DNA of 64,000 nucleotides. Source: Tachypleus tridentatus (lineage: Eukaryota; Arthropoda; Merostomata; Xiphosura; Limulidae). Shown here in pieces: positions 1-12,300 of this stretch. Each line of letters starts with the position of its first letter. Positions within the stretch are counted from its first letter, which is position 1. The stretch spans positions 139,285,009-139,349,008 of the forward strand of contig NC_134834.1 of NCBI RefSeq assembly GCF_004210375.1, read 5' to 3'. Both the position numbers and the translations under genes were made by a program. The notes beneath the pieces are model-generated. The model made no database searches. It worked only from the letters and a program-made list of their open reading frames with translations, and had not been told where the DNA came from.

Positions 1-952
1 GGAGATTGAAAAATTACTAACGCTTGAAGGTTAATGAATGATGTTAAAATGTTTGAAAAGATAGTTGAAAAACAATGTATTATTAAATTACTTTACGGAA
101 GCTCTGTCGATATAAGAAGCGAACAAGCATTAGCACAGAAAATCATAATTACTAGAAAGAACAACGACGTATTGATGCTGAACAACGTTAAACTTTATTC
201 TATGTGATGTGAAATTGTATAAAAATGCAGGTTCGACAGTTAGTGATGAGTCTGAAAACTCGAAAAGCTTTTCAGTTGAACTTTTGAATGCACAAAGAAC
301 TTATGGAACGCCACCAAACGAATTGATGATGACTGGTTCATTATTTATGTTGAAAACAAATTTAAACCCGAAACGAGAAATGTCTAATGGAACGAAGCTA
401 ATTATGAACAGATTATTAGCTAATTATATAATTACATAAATGGGAGTAGCAAATGTGACGAGTTTTTATTCCACGAAATGATCTGGAGCCAAGTGAAACA
501 AATTTGCTTTTTACATTGAATAGACGACAGTTTCCATTAAGCTTTTGTTACAATGGTGAATAAATCATAAGGGCAAACTTTTTTATTGTGCAGAAGCATT
601 TTTACTGAACAACTTAAGTTGTGTTGATGCGAACAATAATAGAAAATAATTCGAAGGTATTTGTTGTTGAGAATAATAACCAAATAAACCTATTAAAATA
701 TGAAAATGCATTCACGAGGAATGACATATACTTGAAAATATTTAATCGATTAGTGAGGATCAAAATCAAAAAAGTCAAACAGTAATCTGTCATAAAGTAA
801 CAACTTATATGGGTGATGTACTTTGGCCATGTAGCAAAATGGTGTCCGTGGCTGAATTACTTGTATGTATTTTTATTTTTCAATATGTTAATATGACAAA
901 CCACCTAATTTCAATTTTGAAGACAAATTGTCAATACCAAAAAATGTTGAAG
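1..952. other. AT-rich DNA, nothing recognised
   Basis: Short ORFs occur here (for example 209-439 and 809-1021) but show no domain, no codon bias and no splice-supported extension. I see no repeat copy that I can name. Confidence 0.5.
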
Positions 953-1234
953 AGTTTGTTTGTTTGTATTTTGAAATTCGCGCAAAGCTACATGAGGGCT
1001 ACCTGCGTTAGCTGTCCCTAATTTAGTAGTGTAAGACTAGAAGGAAGGCAGCTAGTCATCACCACCCACCGCCAACTCTTGGACTACTTCTTTACCAACG
1101 AATAATGGGATTGACCGTAATATTATAACGCCCTCACGGCTGAAAGAGCGAGCATGTTTAGTGCGACGGGCATTCGAGCCCGCGACCCTCAGATTACGAG
1201 TCGAACGCCTTAACCCACTTGGCCATGCCGGGCA
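953..1234 (-). repeat. SINE family A, full length
   Basis: Read on the - strand: a tRNA-like head (A-box-like tggccaagtgggttaagg, anticodon-arm region, B-box-like ggctcgaatgcc), then a unique body (ccaactcttgg, tagtcatcacc), then a short T/G-rich tail seen here as tttgtttgtattttg. About 280 bases, the commonest repeat in the window. Confidence 0.85.
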
Positions 1235-1613
1235 AGCGTATCAAGCCTGCTTTACATTTATCTTGTCATAAAATTTTGCTTTAGACATTGCTGCTTATGG
1301 TATTTAACAATGATAATCAGTAAGCTTCTTTAATTTCCCTGTTGCTGTTAGATGTAAACTCTATCTCTATACCAGTCAAGTTAATGTCTTAAAGAACACA
1401 TCCAGGCATGTTAAAGGGTTTGCGACCAAAAGTTCTTTTTTGTGTGTGTTTGCATATGGTTGTTTTGGTTTAATCTACATTTTGGACGCTGCATTTTTTA
1501 CATTAGATTACACAAATGTTTTTCGTAGAGCAGGTTATGGGTTTAGTGAATCTGAACTGTTCTTTGTCTTCATCCGAAAAATTTCTTCGTTTCCTGAATG
1601 AACTTATAGTTAT

Positions 1614-1823
1614 GGCAGAAAGTGTTCGTACCCCTGCGTCATGAGTAGTTTGCTTCCTCATAACTTAAAAACTATCACGATTAGGATAATGAAAGTACGG
1701 TGGATTATAACTATTATACTAAAACACATCTACATAAACTTATATGTAAATTGAACGACAAATAAACTGTTTATAAACAAATAACCAAACATAGGAGGGG
1801 CAGAAAGTGTTCGTGCGTCTACT
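1614..1823. repeat. Tc1-like element terminus with internal direct repeat
   Basis: The motif gcagaaagtgttcgt occurs at about 1617 and again at about 1801, in the same orientation, 185 bases apart. It lies beside the transposase C terminus. This is the IR/DR layout known from Tc1-type elements such as Sleeping Beauty. I could not find the matching inverted copy at the other end. Confidence 0.55.
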
Positions 1824-2760
1824 TTAATGGTCAGTTGTGTAGCCTGTCAGGTGAATTACTTGGCGCAATCTCTCCTCATAGCCCTCCATGAGCGTTTGAC
1901 AGTACTCGACTGGTATTTTCTTCCATTCTTCTTTACAGAAGGCCTCCAACTTTTGCAAGTTTTTCGGATGACGCTGATGAACCCTGGTCTTCAACTCATG
2001 TCAAACGTTTTCAATTGGGTTGAGATCGGGTGACTACGATGGCTACTCCAGAACGCTTATATAGTTCCTCTGCAACCAGGATTGCACATATTTCGATGTG
2101 TGCTTAGGGTCATTGTCGTGCTGGAAGATTAAACGACTTCCAAACCGCAAGTTCCGAGCATCATTCTTGATATAAGTGCCTAATATATCAACGTACTCTT
2201 CTTTTTCATGATTCCGTTGACGCGGTGAAGGCTACCTACACCAGAAGAGCTGAAGGAACCCCATAGCATGATCAAGCCACCTCCGTGTTTAACTGTAGAG
2301 ACGGTGTTCTTTTGAAGACTTCGTTCCCCCTTCTTACGGAAAATACAGCGAACATCATTATGGCCGAAAAGCTCGATTTTAGTCTTGTCTGACCAAAGAA
2401 TACTCTTGCAATAGGTAAAGGGTTTATCTACATGCTTTCTTGTATACCTCAATCGTGCTTCTAAATGAACAGGCTTTAAATATGGAGTTATACGAGGACG
2501 TCATGCTTTGAACCCAGAAGAGCGTAACATGCTCGTAACTGTAGAGGTGCTTACTTCAACCCAGTTTCCCTTACCAGTTTCTGTATGTCATTACGTGTTA
2601 AACGAGGGTTCCTACTACCTTTTCTGAGAATCTTCCTCTTGGTTCTCTCTGGACTTTTGGTGGAGCGTATTATAATCAAAATTTTGTCTTGTGATTTGGC
2701 TAAATGTGTTGGTTATTCTACTTAAGATTTTAATAGACAGAAACTGATAAACGTAAACTT
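1824..2760 (-). pseudogene. Tc1/mariner-superfamily transposase, inactivated
   Basis: Reading the - strand: a helix-turn-helix region (PRLTRNDIQKLVRETG, about 2600), then [12 protein letters not shown], a DDE-type core with [19 protein letters not shown] (2400-2340) and [12 protein letters not shown]. Next come FQHDNDPKH (about 2115), PDLNPIENV (about 2025) and a C terminus ending TDH-stop at 1824. All three catalytic acidic positions (D, D, E) can be located. It is broken by at least one in-frame TGA where Trp is expected after PIENV, and by a stop or frameshift near 2490-2560. An internal 90-codon ORF (2180-2452) survives. Confidence 0.88.
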
Positions 2761-2999
2761 TGTTAAACAGTCATAACTTTCATTCTCAGTAAAGCATTTA
2801 TAACCTCAAAATAATTAGTGACGCTGTTGATAAAGTTGTTGTTATAACATGTGAACAGGAATATATATTATTCATGTGTTATTAAAGGTTTACTGTCATC
2901 CTAAGATTGTGCATAATGAAAAGAAAACTTAACATTGAAAAAACAAAAAATGAATTGGCCGCCTTAATATTGTATAAGCTAGAAAGATAAGCTAATGAC

Positions 3000-5719
3000 C
3001 TGTTTCTCAATCAGTCGGAAATCCGATTTTTGTTTTGTTTTCACAAATCTTGAACTAATATGTTTGATGCTGTAACAGAACAAACCACTTTGTGCATATC
3101 ATTTTATAAAGAAATTCACTCAAGACTTGACTCAATGAAAGTAAGTGTCTTTATTTTCAACTGAACAAAAAAAATAAATAATTACTTATTGAGTCTGTAT
3201 AACTAAACAAAATACAGTGACATATACTTTTATTGTTTTTTCCTATACAAGAATGGAAAGAAGATTTGTATTTATACTGAAATACGTATGTAATTTGACA
3301 TTTTTTCTTCCCACTCAAGACAAGAAATACAAAAGAAATAACTTACAATATGTTTCTCTTTTCGTTCACCAAATAAAATTATTTGCGGAATGGTACACTA
3401 CTTTTCCTTATCTGAACGAAACGTGTGGTACATGAAGTTTTCTTTGTGCAATATTATTCAAAGCTAATTGTATTGAATCATTTAAATGAGATATTGTGAA
3501 AAGGATAACTAATGATTTATATACTTTTATTCATATACTGATTTCTAAATTAAAAATAAATTTCATGGAAACAAAATTATAAGGATAAGTTACATTTTAC
3601 AATAAAAGTACAGAATACGTTACTTTTTTATTAACATAAATAGTATAATTCAAATCGATGAATCTAATGTTCTGTAACCGGTTTATATTCGCTTACACAT
3701 TATATTTATAATAATCAAAATATAAGTTGGGTTATACTCTGGAAAACGTTGATCATATTAAGGAAAAGGTGTTGATTAATATGTCTTTTTTAAGACTTTA
3801 TATTCATATAAAGAAAGAGAGCAGATAATACCTTCCACAATAAATTACTGTTTAGTCATTGTTATCGTATTTTAGTATTGTATGTTTCAAGTTATACTTC
3901 TGCAGACCTGTAAAACGTTCTAAGCTATTCAAGGTTACATATTAAAAAAAAAATTATTGTTTTTGTTATTAATTGTCTGTCTAGTATATTTTTTATTGAT
4001 AAGTGTTGTATAAATATCATTTAGATGAAAGCTTATAAATAACATGAGAAAATGAATGCTTATGAAGTAGTCCCTTGGTGGGACAGCGGTGCGTTTAAGG
4101 ACTTAAAATGCTATAGACCGGAATTCAAGTTTCAAAGTTGGAAAGAATGAATAACCCAATTTGGCTTTGTTCCTTAAACAAGCAAATTTTGAGAAGTAAG
4201 AGCAAAGTACAGAAAACTATGTTTTATAAAAGATAATGGTGTTTTCAAGTGATTACTAAGATACATGAACAAAGTTCATAGGATAAACTAGTTACAGTAC
4301 AGTGTGAAACAGAAAGCAGTTTGTGTGCTTCAGATAAGTTAGTATTTTATTTTACTGCATCATTATAACTCTTAAAAAATATCATTGAATCGTAATTCTA
4401 AGATTTCTGAAAGAAAATTCTTTCATATTGCTTACAAACAAACTCAAAATCATCTTCAGAAGTCAATCTAATAACCACACCAAATTTTCTATTAATCAGC
4501 GTTTAGACATGATAACAAAGTTATTTACAGGTGTACATTGCGAAACAATAATGAGTTATAAGCTTCCTGGCACGAATTCGACTTTCACTTTTATCAATGT
4601 GCAATGTTTGCTGCTGATCAGCAAATTTTTAAGCTGGTAAGTTAGTTATAAAATAAATGTAGAAAATCACTATTATTTGGCCCAACAACAAAACAAGAAG
4701 CACACAAAAATTGTGACATCATTTCCTGAGTGAGCTGAATAGAAATTAGAAATATCGCCAGTAGCTACTGTCTCCTGTGGCCGACGAAGCCAGCGGCAGA
4801 TGAGGAAGAACTGATATTTTCAAACCAAACTAATCGTTACGCATGCATGAGCTAAGTTGTTAGGCCAGGTATATCCACTACTAGTGAACAGAGGCAGAGA
4901 CAACAAGTTCATAACATTTTGAGTCGGAAAGCATTTTGTCCGGCTTTAAACTCATTACCGGGTTAACTACCACATTCATTACGAACCCAGATTTGAAAGA
5001 AGTGAACGTGTGTTTTGCATTGTGGCGGGAAGCTTGTATTTGCTGTGTGAAGATACAACTAATTATGTAATAACTATCTTATGCATTGACATGTTTGAAG
5101 TAAAATTTGGATATGTGTATAATTATCCTCTTTATGCTTATTATAACAAATATAGATATGCAAAAGGATGGGGTGTAGGCTTAAAAATAATTAATGAAAT
5201 TAGTTACTATGTTACATTCTAAGTAAGTCTAATAAATAGAAGTGATGGCAGTGAAAAGACAATATAGCAACTGTAATATCCAGAATGTTTTGTTTCATGA
5301 ATTTTTACCTAGAGGAATGTATTATGGTGTAAAGGTTTACACTTTAGAGAGAATTTGCTTATGTATTCTATCACTGATCTGTCCTGTACTGAGTCTGCCA
5401 CAAACAAAATTACAGCAAATATGAATAATTGGCGTTTGTGCATTGTGTAAAAGTTAAAAATAATTAAAAACAACGAGGAATCATGTAATATAAAAACACA
5501 AAGTCTCTGCATTTTATTCATATGTTTACAGAGAATCAACAATAAACATATTGTTTAAGACAAGAATAATTAAGTAATGAATTGTTACTAATTAAACATG
5601 TAGTTGTTGAAAGAGAATATGAACCAACTAAGTAGATAGAACATTTAAGAAATTTAACAATGGTTTAATTCTAGCTGAAAGTACTACGTTATGGTATGTT
5701 TATGGAAAACCAAACAAAA
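3000..5719. other. AT-rich intergenic DNA
   Basis: No coding or RNA gene recognised. The only repeat I can name is a weak tRNA-like fragment at 4072-4145. ORFs at 3217-3435, 4428-4640, 5010-5222 and 5242-5424 have no recognisable features. Confidence 0.45.
4072..4145 (+). repeat. tRNA-like SINE fragment (family C-like)
   Basis: Reads gtgggacagcggt then aaggacttaaaatgctatag and a degraded B-box region (ggaattcaagttt). Similar to the head of the other C-type copies but without a tail. Confidence 0.4.
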
Positions 5720-5725
5720 CAGAAA

Positions 5726-6040
5726 CTTTAACTTTACCTTATATTTCAGGATTAAGAATTCAATCATTTAATGTTTCTAAAAACTACGACACCTTTATGG
5801 CGTCTTTAAACCTATAAGTAAGATTTCAGAAATGTTGGAGAGTACTGAAGATAAAATAAATTAAAAGATAAAACTGGGATTTACAAGAAAGAATGTGAAT
5901 GTGGGAGCAGTTATAGTGGTCAAACTAAAAAGAAGTTAAAATACAAATTACATGAACATAAATATTACGTAAGATATAATAAAGTAGAAAAGACTGTTAT
6001 AGCAGCACATGTAAAAACAAGAAGAACCATCAAGTAAAAA
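5726..6040 (+). pseudogene. Penelope-like element: GIY-YIG endonuclease fragment
   Basis: Frame with LTLPYISGL (about 5729), then after stops and a shift GIYKKECECGSSYSGQTKKK (from 5877) and KLHEHKYYVRYNKVEKTVIA followed by AHVKT. The GIY...YSGQT pair, the C-x-C and the H-x-x-A-H region are those of the C-terminal endonuclease of Penelope-like retroelements (family from memory). 5' truncated and interrupted. Confidence 0.78.
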
Positions 6041-6056
6041 CTGATATTTGTCGTGA

Positions 6057-6171
6057 TGTAATATAACGCCCCTACGGCTGATAAGGTGAGTATGTTTGGT
6101 ACGATAGGGATTCGACGCCGCAACCCTCAGATTACGAGATGAGCGCCTTAACCCACTTGGCCATGGCGGGT
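6057..6171 (-). repeat. SINE family A, head half only
   Basis: Contains the tRNA-like head (ccatggcgggt, cttggccatggc) through to gcccctacggctg. The body beyond that is missing. It abuts the Penelope-like fragment just upstream. Confidence 0.75.
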
Positions 6172-7098
6172 CTGATAAGTTGACTGAAAATTACTATTTT
6201 ACTATAACTATCACAAGTAAGAAAAGAAAAAAATAAAGAGGGTGTAACTATTTTGTAAAAAAAATCACTTGTTATAAATTGTTTTGATCGTAGTACAGTC
6301 GGCAATCGCTTACTGTGCAGTAATAAACTATTAAGTATTAAAAAGCGATATCTCATTTGTATGTTAAACTTGCTCATGCATTTTTTTTTGCAAAAGAATG
6401 CCTCCTGTAACAGATAAGGTATCTAACGGATAAATCTGAACAGTATTAAACTATGAGACTTTGCCCTCTTTTTTTTTTAACATGAGAATTGTTTTAAATC
6501 AATCAGAACTGTAAAATAAATGTGTAAACAAGCTATCAGATAGCTAATCTTTGTCTTTCATTTAAAGAAATCGAACATTAAAGCAGACAAAACCAAAATA
6601 TGAAAGGTCCCTCCCTTTCGGGTCACGTGACGAGGGGGTGTCACTGTAATTTCGTCTTTTCATTTTTGTGGTTGATATTATTTGGAGAACAGTTACAAAA
6701 GGCAGTTAACATTTGGTTAACAAGTCATTCAATTGGTGCTAATTTACAGAACCCTGAAAGATATTCCCAAAAAGGTAAAAAGTTTAATATTAATTCAACA
6801 AAAACTATAGTTAGAAATATGTGTTATTAATTATAGCCATTAAATTGTTGCACATATGTAGATTTATGATTTCAGATGAGTTTTTATTTTGAATATGATT
6901 TTGTGCAAAATAGATAGATTTTAAGAGTTCGAACTTTTCAAATTAACAAAAAATTCTGTCCTATTGCTGATCGAGTACTCGTTTTAGCACAAAGAAATAA
7001 GCTGGGCTATTTGCGTTCTATCCATTATGTGAAACCGAACCAGGATTTTAATATTTAATGCTCATGAGCTTTTCGTTAACCTATCGATGAACTTACGC

Positions 7099-7220
7099 GT
7101 TTGTTGTTGTTGTTATTTGTTACTAAGCACAAAGCAACACAAAGGGTTATCTGTGTTCTGCACACTACGGGTATCGAAACCTGGCTTCCAGCATTATACT
7201 ATTGGGCCGCTGAGGGGGCT
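7099..7220 (-). repeat. SINE family B copy
   Basis: Family B is a second tRNA-like SINE: head with B-box-like ggtttcgatacc and a short body ending gctttgtgcttaat followed by aac/aaac repeats. Here it is seen reversed, with ctaagcacaaagcaacac and gggtatcgaaacctggcttc. Confidence 0.75.
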
Positions 7221-7365
7221 CAAGTGTTTGTATATTTAGCTGAAGATTCTTTGAGGATAGATACTATATATATATACATGAATCATAACATTAACTCAAA
7301 TATTATAGAAAGTTAATATGTCGTTATATATTTTTAGCAGATAAGAATTCATGATAAATTCCATT

Positions 7366-7477
7366 GTTCGTTGGTAAGAGAGTAATCCAAGATTTTACTA
7401 GTCTATCACTCCTAAATTAGTGACGGCTAGTGCACCTGAGCCTGAGGTAGATTTTCGCGAAATTCAAAACAAAACAA
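7366..7477 (+). repeat. SINE family A, 3' fragment
   Basis: Only the last part of the body and the tail: gttggtaagagagtaat, a degraded middle, then ctaaattagtgacggctag and gcgaaattcaaaacaaaac. Confidence 0.7.
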
Positions 7478-7649
7478 AGAGAAAGATATAGTTGGTTTTC
7501 AAACGCGAACTTTATAAATTTAGCTTCCATGTAAACAAAGAAAATAAAAGATAATTTTGAAAGGACATGCTAAAAATTTAAAAAGAATTTATTATAAAAA
7601 ATTATTTTTAAAATTGAATATTTATTTATAATTAACAAATCGGTTGCTC

Positions 7650-7776
7650 CTTAGTGTCACAGCAATATGTCTGCAGACTTACACCGCTAAAAACTGAATT
7701 TCGATACCGTGGTGGGCAGAGCACAGGTAGCCCATTGTGTAGCTGTGTGCTTAATTCCAAAAACAACAACAACCAA
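7650..7776 (+). repeat. SINE family B copy
   Basis: Full order in the + orientation: cacagcaatatgtctgcag, a degraded B-box (atttcgataccg), gtgggcagagcacagg, gtgtgcttaattcc, and an (aac)n tail. The two overlapping ORFs here are SINE readings, not genes. Confidence 0.78.
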
Positions 7777-8805
7777 AAAATAAATCGGTTATTAGATTTA
7801 TACTTAAGTTTCACAACTAATCTCACCAAGAGTTGAAAATATTAATTGTCACCTTTATGAATGAAGCTTATTACACAAAATATATTTGTTTTTAGCAAAG
7901 TTATTTTTACTTACTTTTATACCATGGGCGAAAGGCAGCATGCAATATCCGTTACAACTTTCAAAGAGAAGCATAAAAAATAAATGTTTTAAGTGTGCGT
8001 GAAAATAATGAAAACAAACTATTTATTTATTTAGAAACAAACATTTTATTAAACTTGGCTGTGATTAGACAATTAGCCACTATACAATTATTTTTGTACT
8101 TGTTTACTTGTTTTCATTTTAATGAAAATGAAAATATGAAATATATAACTAGTTACCTTTCCAGTTGCAGATTTGGAACATTTTACAGGAAAATAACCGT
8201 TGCTTTGTACAAATTTTGGGAAAATTTACTTAAATTTTAGCTCATATATTAGTCTTATAGTATTCTGCCCAACTGAAGAGAGTTTCGAGATGTATTTTTG
8301 TCTGTTTATGGTTGATCATTCAGAGTTTTAAGTGGTGGATTCTGTCAGTCGACAGCTCATGTGATCATTTATCAAAAAAGTCAGTTAACTTCAAATTTAT
8401 TGCCTAAGTAAAAGGACATAATCGTTACGTATGTTTAAAAATAACATAATGGTCATTTTTCACTCATAAAGTAATGAAACTGTTTTTTGAGTGATAATCT
8501 CTGAATTGCCTAATTGTGTTAATACAAGCTGAACCTGTATGAAAAGGCGCTTCTCAATTGGTATTGAGCATGTAATAACCTATTTGTGTGAAAGAGAAAA
8601 TCCAATGCCTTTAATCTTAATCAAATCACTTTTTTTAAATTTTAGAATTAATTTTTAATAATGGAACATGAATGAAACTTAATATTTCATTGTTCAGTTA
8701 TTAAAGTTTTACAAAATTGAATTGAATTTAAATGTTAATAGCTTTTCTAAATAAAATAGTTTAACCTAATGTTCGTGTCTTGCCGTATAGTGCCTGGTTG
8801 CTAGT

Positions 8806-9054
8806 TTGTTTTTGTTTTGAATTTCGCACAAAGCTACCGGAGGACAATCTGCGCTTGCCGTCCTTAATTTAGTAGTGTTGTAAGACTAGAAAGAAGGCAG
8901 CTAGTCATCACCATCCATCGCCAACTCTTAGGCTACTGTTTTCCCAATGAACAGTTGGATTAACCGAAACAGTATAACGGCCCCACGGCTGGAAGGGCGA
9001 GCATGTTTGGTCGAACGATGATTCGAACCTGTGATCCTCAGATTAAGAGTCGAG
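8806..9054 (-). repeat. SINE family A copy, head truncated
   Basis: Tail and body intact (tttgttttgaatttcgcac, gccaactcttagg). The head stops after gattaagagtcgag, where a second copy begins in the opposite direction. Confidence 0.8.
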
Positions 9055-9059
9055 TATCG

Positions 9060-9200
9060 GGCCTGCCTGGTGATTAGAGCACTCAACTCGCAATCCCCGT
9101 TACCAAACTTGCCGTGGGAGCGTTATATTATGACAGCCAATCTCACTATTCGTTCATATCTCATTAGCTGGTAGTGTTGACTAGGTTTCACTCAAATCTA
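9060..9200 (+). repeat. SINE family A, partial, head to head with the previous copy
   Basis: Begins gcctgcctggtgattagagc, a diverged head subtype with cactcaactcgcaatcc, and runs into ccgtgggagcgttatattat. It ends about 80 bases before the first coding exon's acceptor, so it lies where the gene's promoter or 5' UTR would be expected. Confidence 0.7.
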
Positions 9201-9277
9201 TCATTACTTAGGTAAGAACGGCTGCTCGTATGAGGCTACTTTGTTTGAGATAATTTTCTTTTGTTTTTTTCTTTCAG

Positions 9278-9300
9278 GAAGAACAGATAACAAAATAACA
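9278..9300 (+). other. 5' UTR part of the first coding exon
   Basis: A strong acceptor (T-rich tract ending ctttcag) lies just before 9278, 23 bases upstream of the ATG, so at least one non-coding exon is expected upstream. A candidate donor (acttag/gtaaga) at 9211/9212 would give a 66-base intron, but it sits at the edge of a SINE and is weakly supported. I see no recognisable promoter. Confidence 0.5.
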
Positions 9301-9394
9301 ATGAAACGACTGGGAGCTTTTGCTGCCATTTTTCTGCTAACAGTGTTTTTCAAACAAGTATGTGGCCTTTGTAACGAAAACCCGTCCAATAAGA
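9301..9394 (+). CDS. Exon 1: signal peptide
   Basis: Starts MKRLGAFAAIFLLTVFF, a classical secretory signal. This ATG is the first in the exon and directly precedes the hydrophobic stretch. A cleavage site is likely near VCG/L. Donor gtgagt follows; phase out 1. Codes residues 1-31. Confidence 0.88.
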
Positions 9395-12300
9395 GTGAGT
9401 ATGAAGCGATAAAGTTTCAAAACTGATTTTCTTAAGGTCACAGTACGGACCATTGTATAATAGCAATGAAAAAGAATATCTGCACTGGTATTTCTATTTC
9501 TTAGTATGAATGTTAGATTGAAACTTATGTGTAACTATTGTAAGTGTTAGCTAATTTTGAAAAAAATCGTTTTAACCTTTTGCTTTATTAAAATTAGTGT
9601 TGACTGGCATGCTGGTAAACATGTTGTTAAAAATTCTTAAGTTTATTTCTGAGTTGTTGTTTTTTTTACGAAAAACAAAATTTACATAAATTTGACCTGT
9701 AAGTAACTTTTCCTCTGGTTTATTTATATCTTTCTAGCTGTTTTTTATGTAACAAATTGTATGAAAAGTAAAGATTATGTACACTATTTGTTCAAATGTA
9801 TCATGCAAACAATCCCTCTATTTTTTATGAAATGTGTCAAATCAGATGACATTTAAAATAAGTTTTTGGTTGAAGCTAGTTACTTTGAAGACTATATTTC
9901 GAAATATTTTTGTAGATCTCTTAAAGCGAGTGTTTCAATCTTTTTGTATTATAATAGTTTAGATTTTTTTTCATGTTCAGCCTCAAACAGTACTTCAAAG
10001 ATTTAAACCAACTTCTACTAGATATTTTGAACGTTTTTAGATCTCCAATGAAAACCCATATCTTTGTAAATACATTCATCTTTATCAATTTATGTATCAA
10101 AGGAAAATTGTTTTAATCTTACTATACCTTGTGTTAAATCAATTTCTTTTGTTACACCTCATTTAAAATTAAAGAGGATTCATATTTTTCTCCATAATAT
10201 ACTTTGAACGTTCTGTTATTTTGAGAAACCAGTAAAAGCTTGGTATGTAATGGAGTTGGTAAAGATAAGAAAAAGGTTTCACTGCTACCAGAATTTATTT
10301 TTACAGATTGTCAAGTTTTTTACTCACAAATATAGTTTTACTTAAAATTTTGTAAACTCGCGTGTTATTGAGTTTAAAGCTTTCTACTTGATAAAATGAT
10401 ATTTTCAATAAGTTGAAGGATTTCTAACTAATAGTTAGTCAATGAAAGCTGTCAGATGTTGAAGAAATCATCTTGCGGATGCCAGGCTATTTTCAATGTC
10501 ACTTCCGTCTACTACTCATTTCTCATTGTAGACTATAGAATCTAGGACACCTAGATTCGAACTCGCGACTTTCAGATTACGAGTCGAACACCGTAACTAC
10601 CTGGCCATGCCGGACTTGCCCGGTGGTTAGAGCACTCGACTTGCAATCCTCGTCAGACAGATTCAGTTCTTCTCCTCGAAAGCAACCACAGATTTAGTAG
10701 CTATAGATGACTGAGGCTTAATGGAGTGACATATGATTTTGTGATTCAGGGACTGAATAGGATGGCCTATATAGTATTCCAAGGTGTTTGTTGAACAGTG
10801 TAATTTGACTCTAGCTTTTGTTGCAACCACCCTATATTATCTGAGATATTCTGGAAATGATGCTCATTCAGCAGAATGAAAGACAGTGAAATGAAACTGA
10901 TTGGCCAGGAGTATGTGAATGAGAGTTTCATGAGAAAGCACATGAATGAAACTAGACATACCTCAATCCTAATGGTGAAGTAAAATAACGCCTTCAATTG
11001 CTTTTACTAAAGTTGATGCACATCTAAAATAAACTGAAAAATGTGACAAAGCGTTTCTGTCAATAGAGTTTAGTTGAAGTTCCATGTTGGGATATCCAGA
11101 ATGAGATTATAAGATTTCGTTAGATACTGTTTTGTTTGATTCCACTAATAATAATGGAATTAGGCAGTGCAAGAGTGTAATGTGTAATTACTTACACTGA
11201 TTTCGCATTATTCGCTTCAGAATGCAGAAACAATATGATAAAGAAAGAACTTCTTGCAGTTGTGGTCTTCATCGTACAAAATTGACACTATCTGTGTGAT
11301 AGAAAGTTCTCCATTCGTGTGGACGATGCATCCCTAAAGTGGCTCAAGAACTTTAAAAAATTAGGAATTATTTATTTTATTGGACTGCCATACCATAGGA
11401 GTATGACTTAGCCGTATTGTATCGCTTGAACTCACAAGATAAAAATATCTATCAATAATCTCGATGCATTCCGATACCTTATTTTTACTTAGTGCTCTGA
11501 TACTGAACGCCATGTAGAAAATAAAGCCATTTTTACCACAGGAAATACAGTAAAAACAGGGCCAGTGAAGGACTCAGGTTCATTAAGGAACATTAAGCAT
11601 ATCTAACACATATTTTGAAGATATTACAGACATACATAACCTGTGTCATTTGTATGGGCAGCCAGGAGTGTAGGATATTGTGCTTTACAATTGTTAACAA
11701 CAACTATCAATACATGATTCTCAACCAATACCGCAGTTAGTGATTTTTAAAGCTTTTAGGCCGGACATCTTTCATGTTTTCTTCAGCATGAAGACAAAAG
11801 GTTGTGAAAATGTTACATTTACTTGCTCTAACATGACGCTGCAATTACAATTATCTAAATTGAAGTTTGTGACATTGAACAATGGTGGCAACATTGTACA
11901 ATCAATGGTGACCCAGTAGATTCAGTTTCTCGAACGTCAGAAGCTTATACAGCCGATGATTATCACTAGAAGTTTAAAAGTACAGCTGAAAAATTGCTGT
12001 AGAATTCACTTTTCCAGTTATGAAGTAATTCTCTGAAACAAGTTCCTCCTCTAGCAGTTTCACAAAATATCCACATTTTATGTAGCCAAATAGAAGTGGA
12101 GTTTTTGCAGAACATTGTGAAATACTTGCTAGATATTTGAAGTACACATAGCTCCTTGATGCAAAGTCAAGAAGTTTTTCTAAGCACATAATATGAACAA
12201 GGCTGTGTGAATTTCAGTTGATGGGCTTTCTCTCACTTGATTTGACTGTCTTCATTTTTGTCGTAAGTGGACTCACTGTTAAGTAGTGATACTACATATT

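Noticed and set aside
209-439. 76-codon ORF at the left edge
   Set aside because: No domain, no hydrophobic or cysteine pattern and no splice-compatible neighbours.
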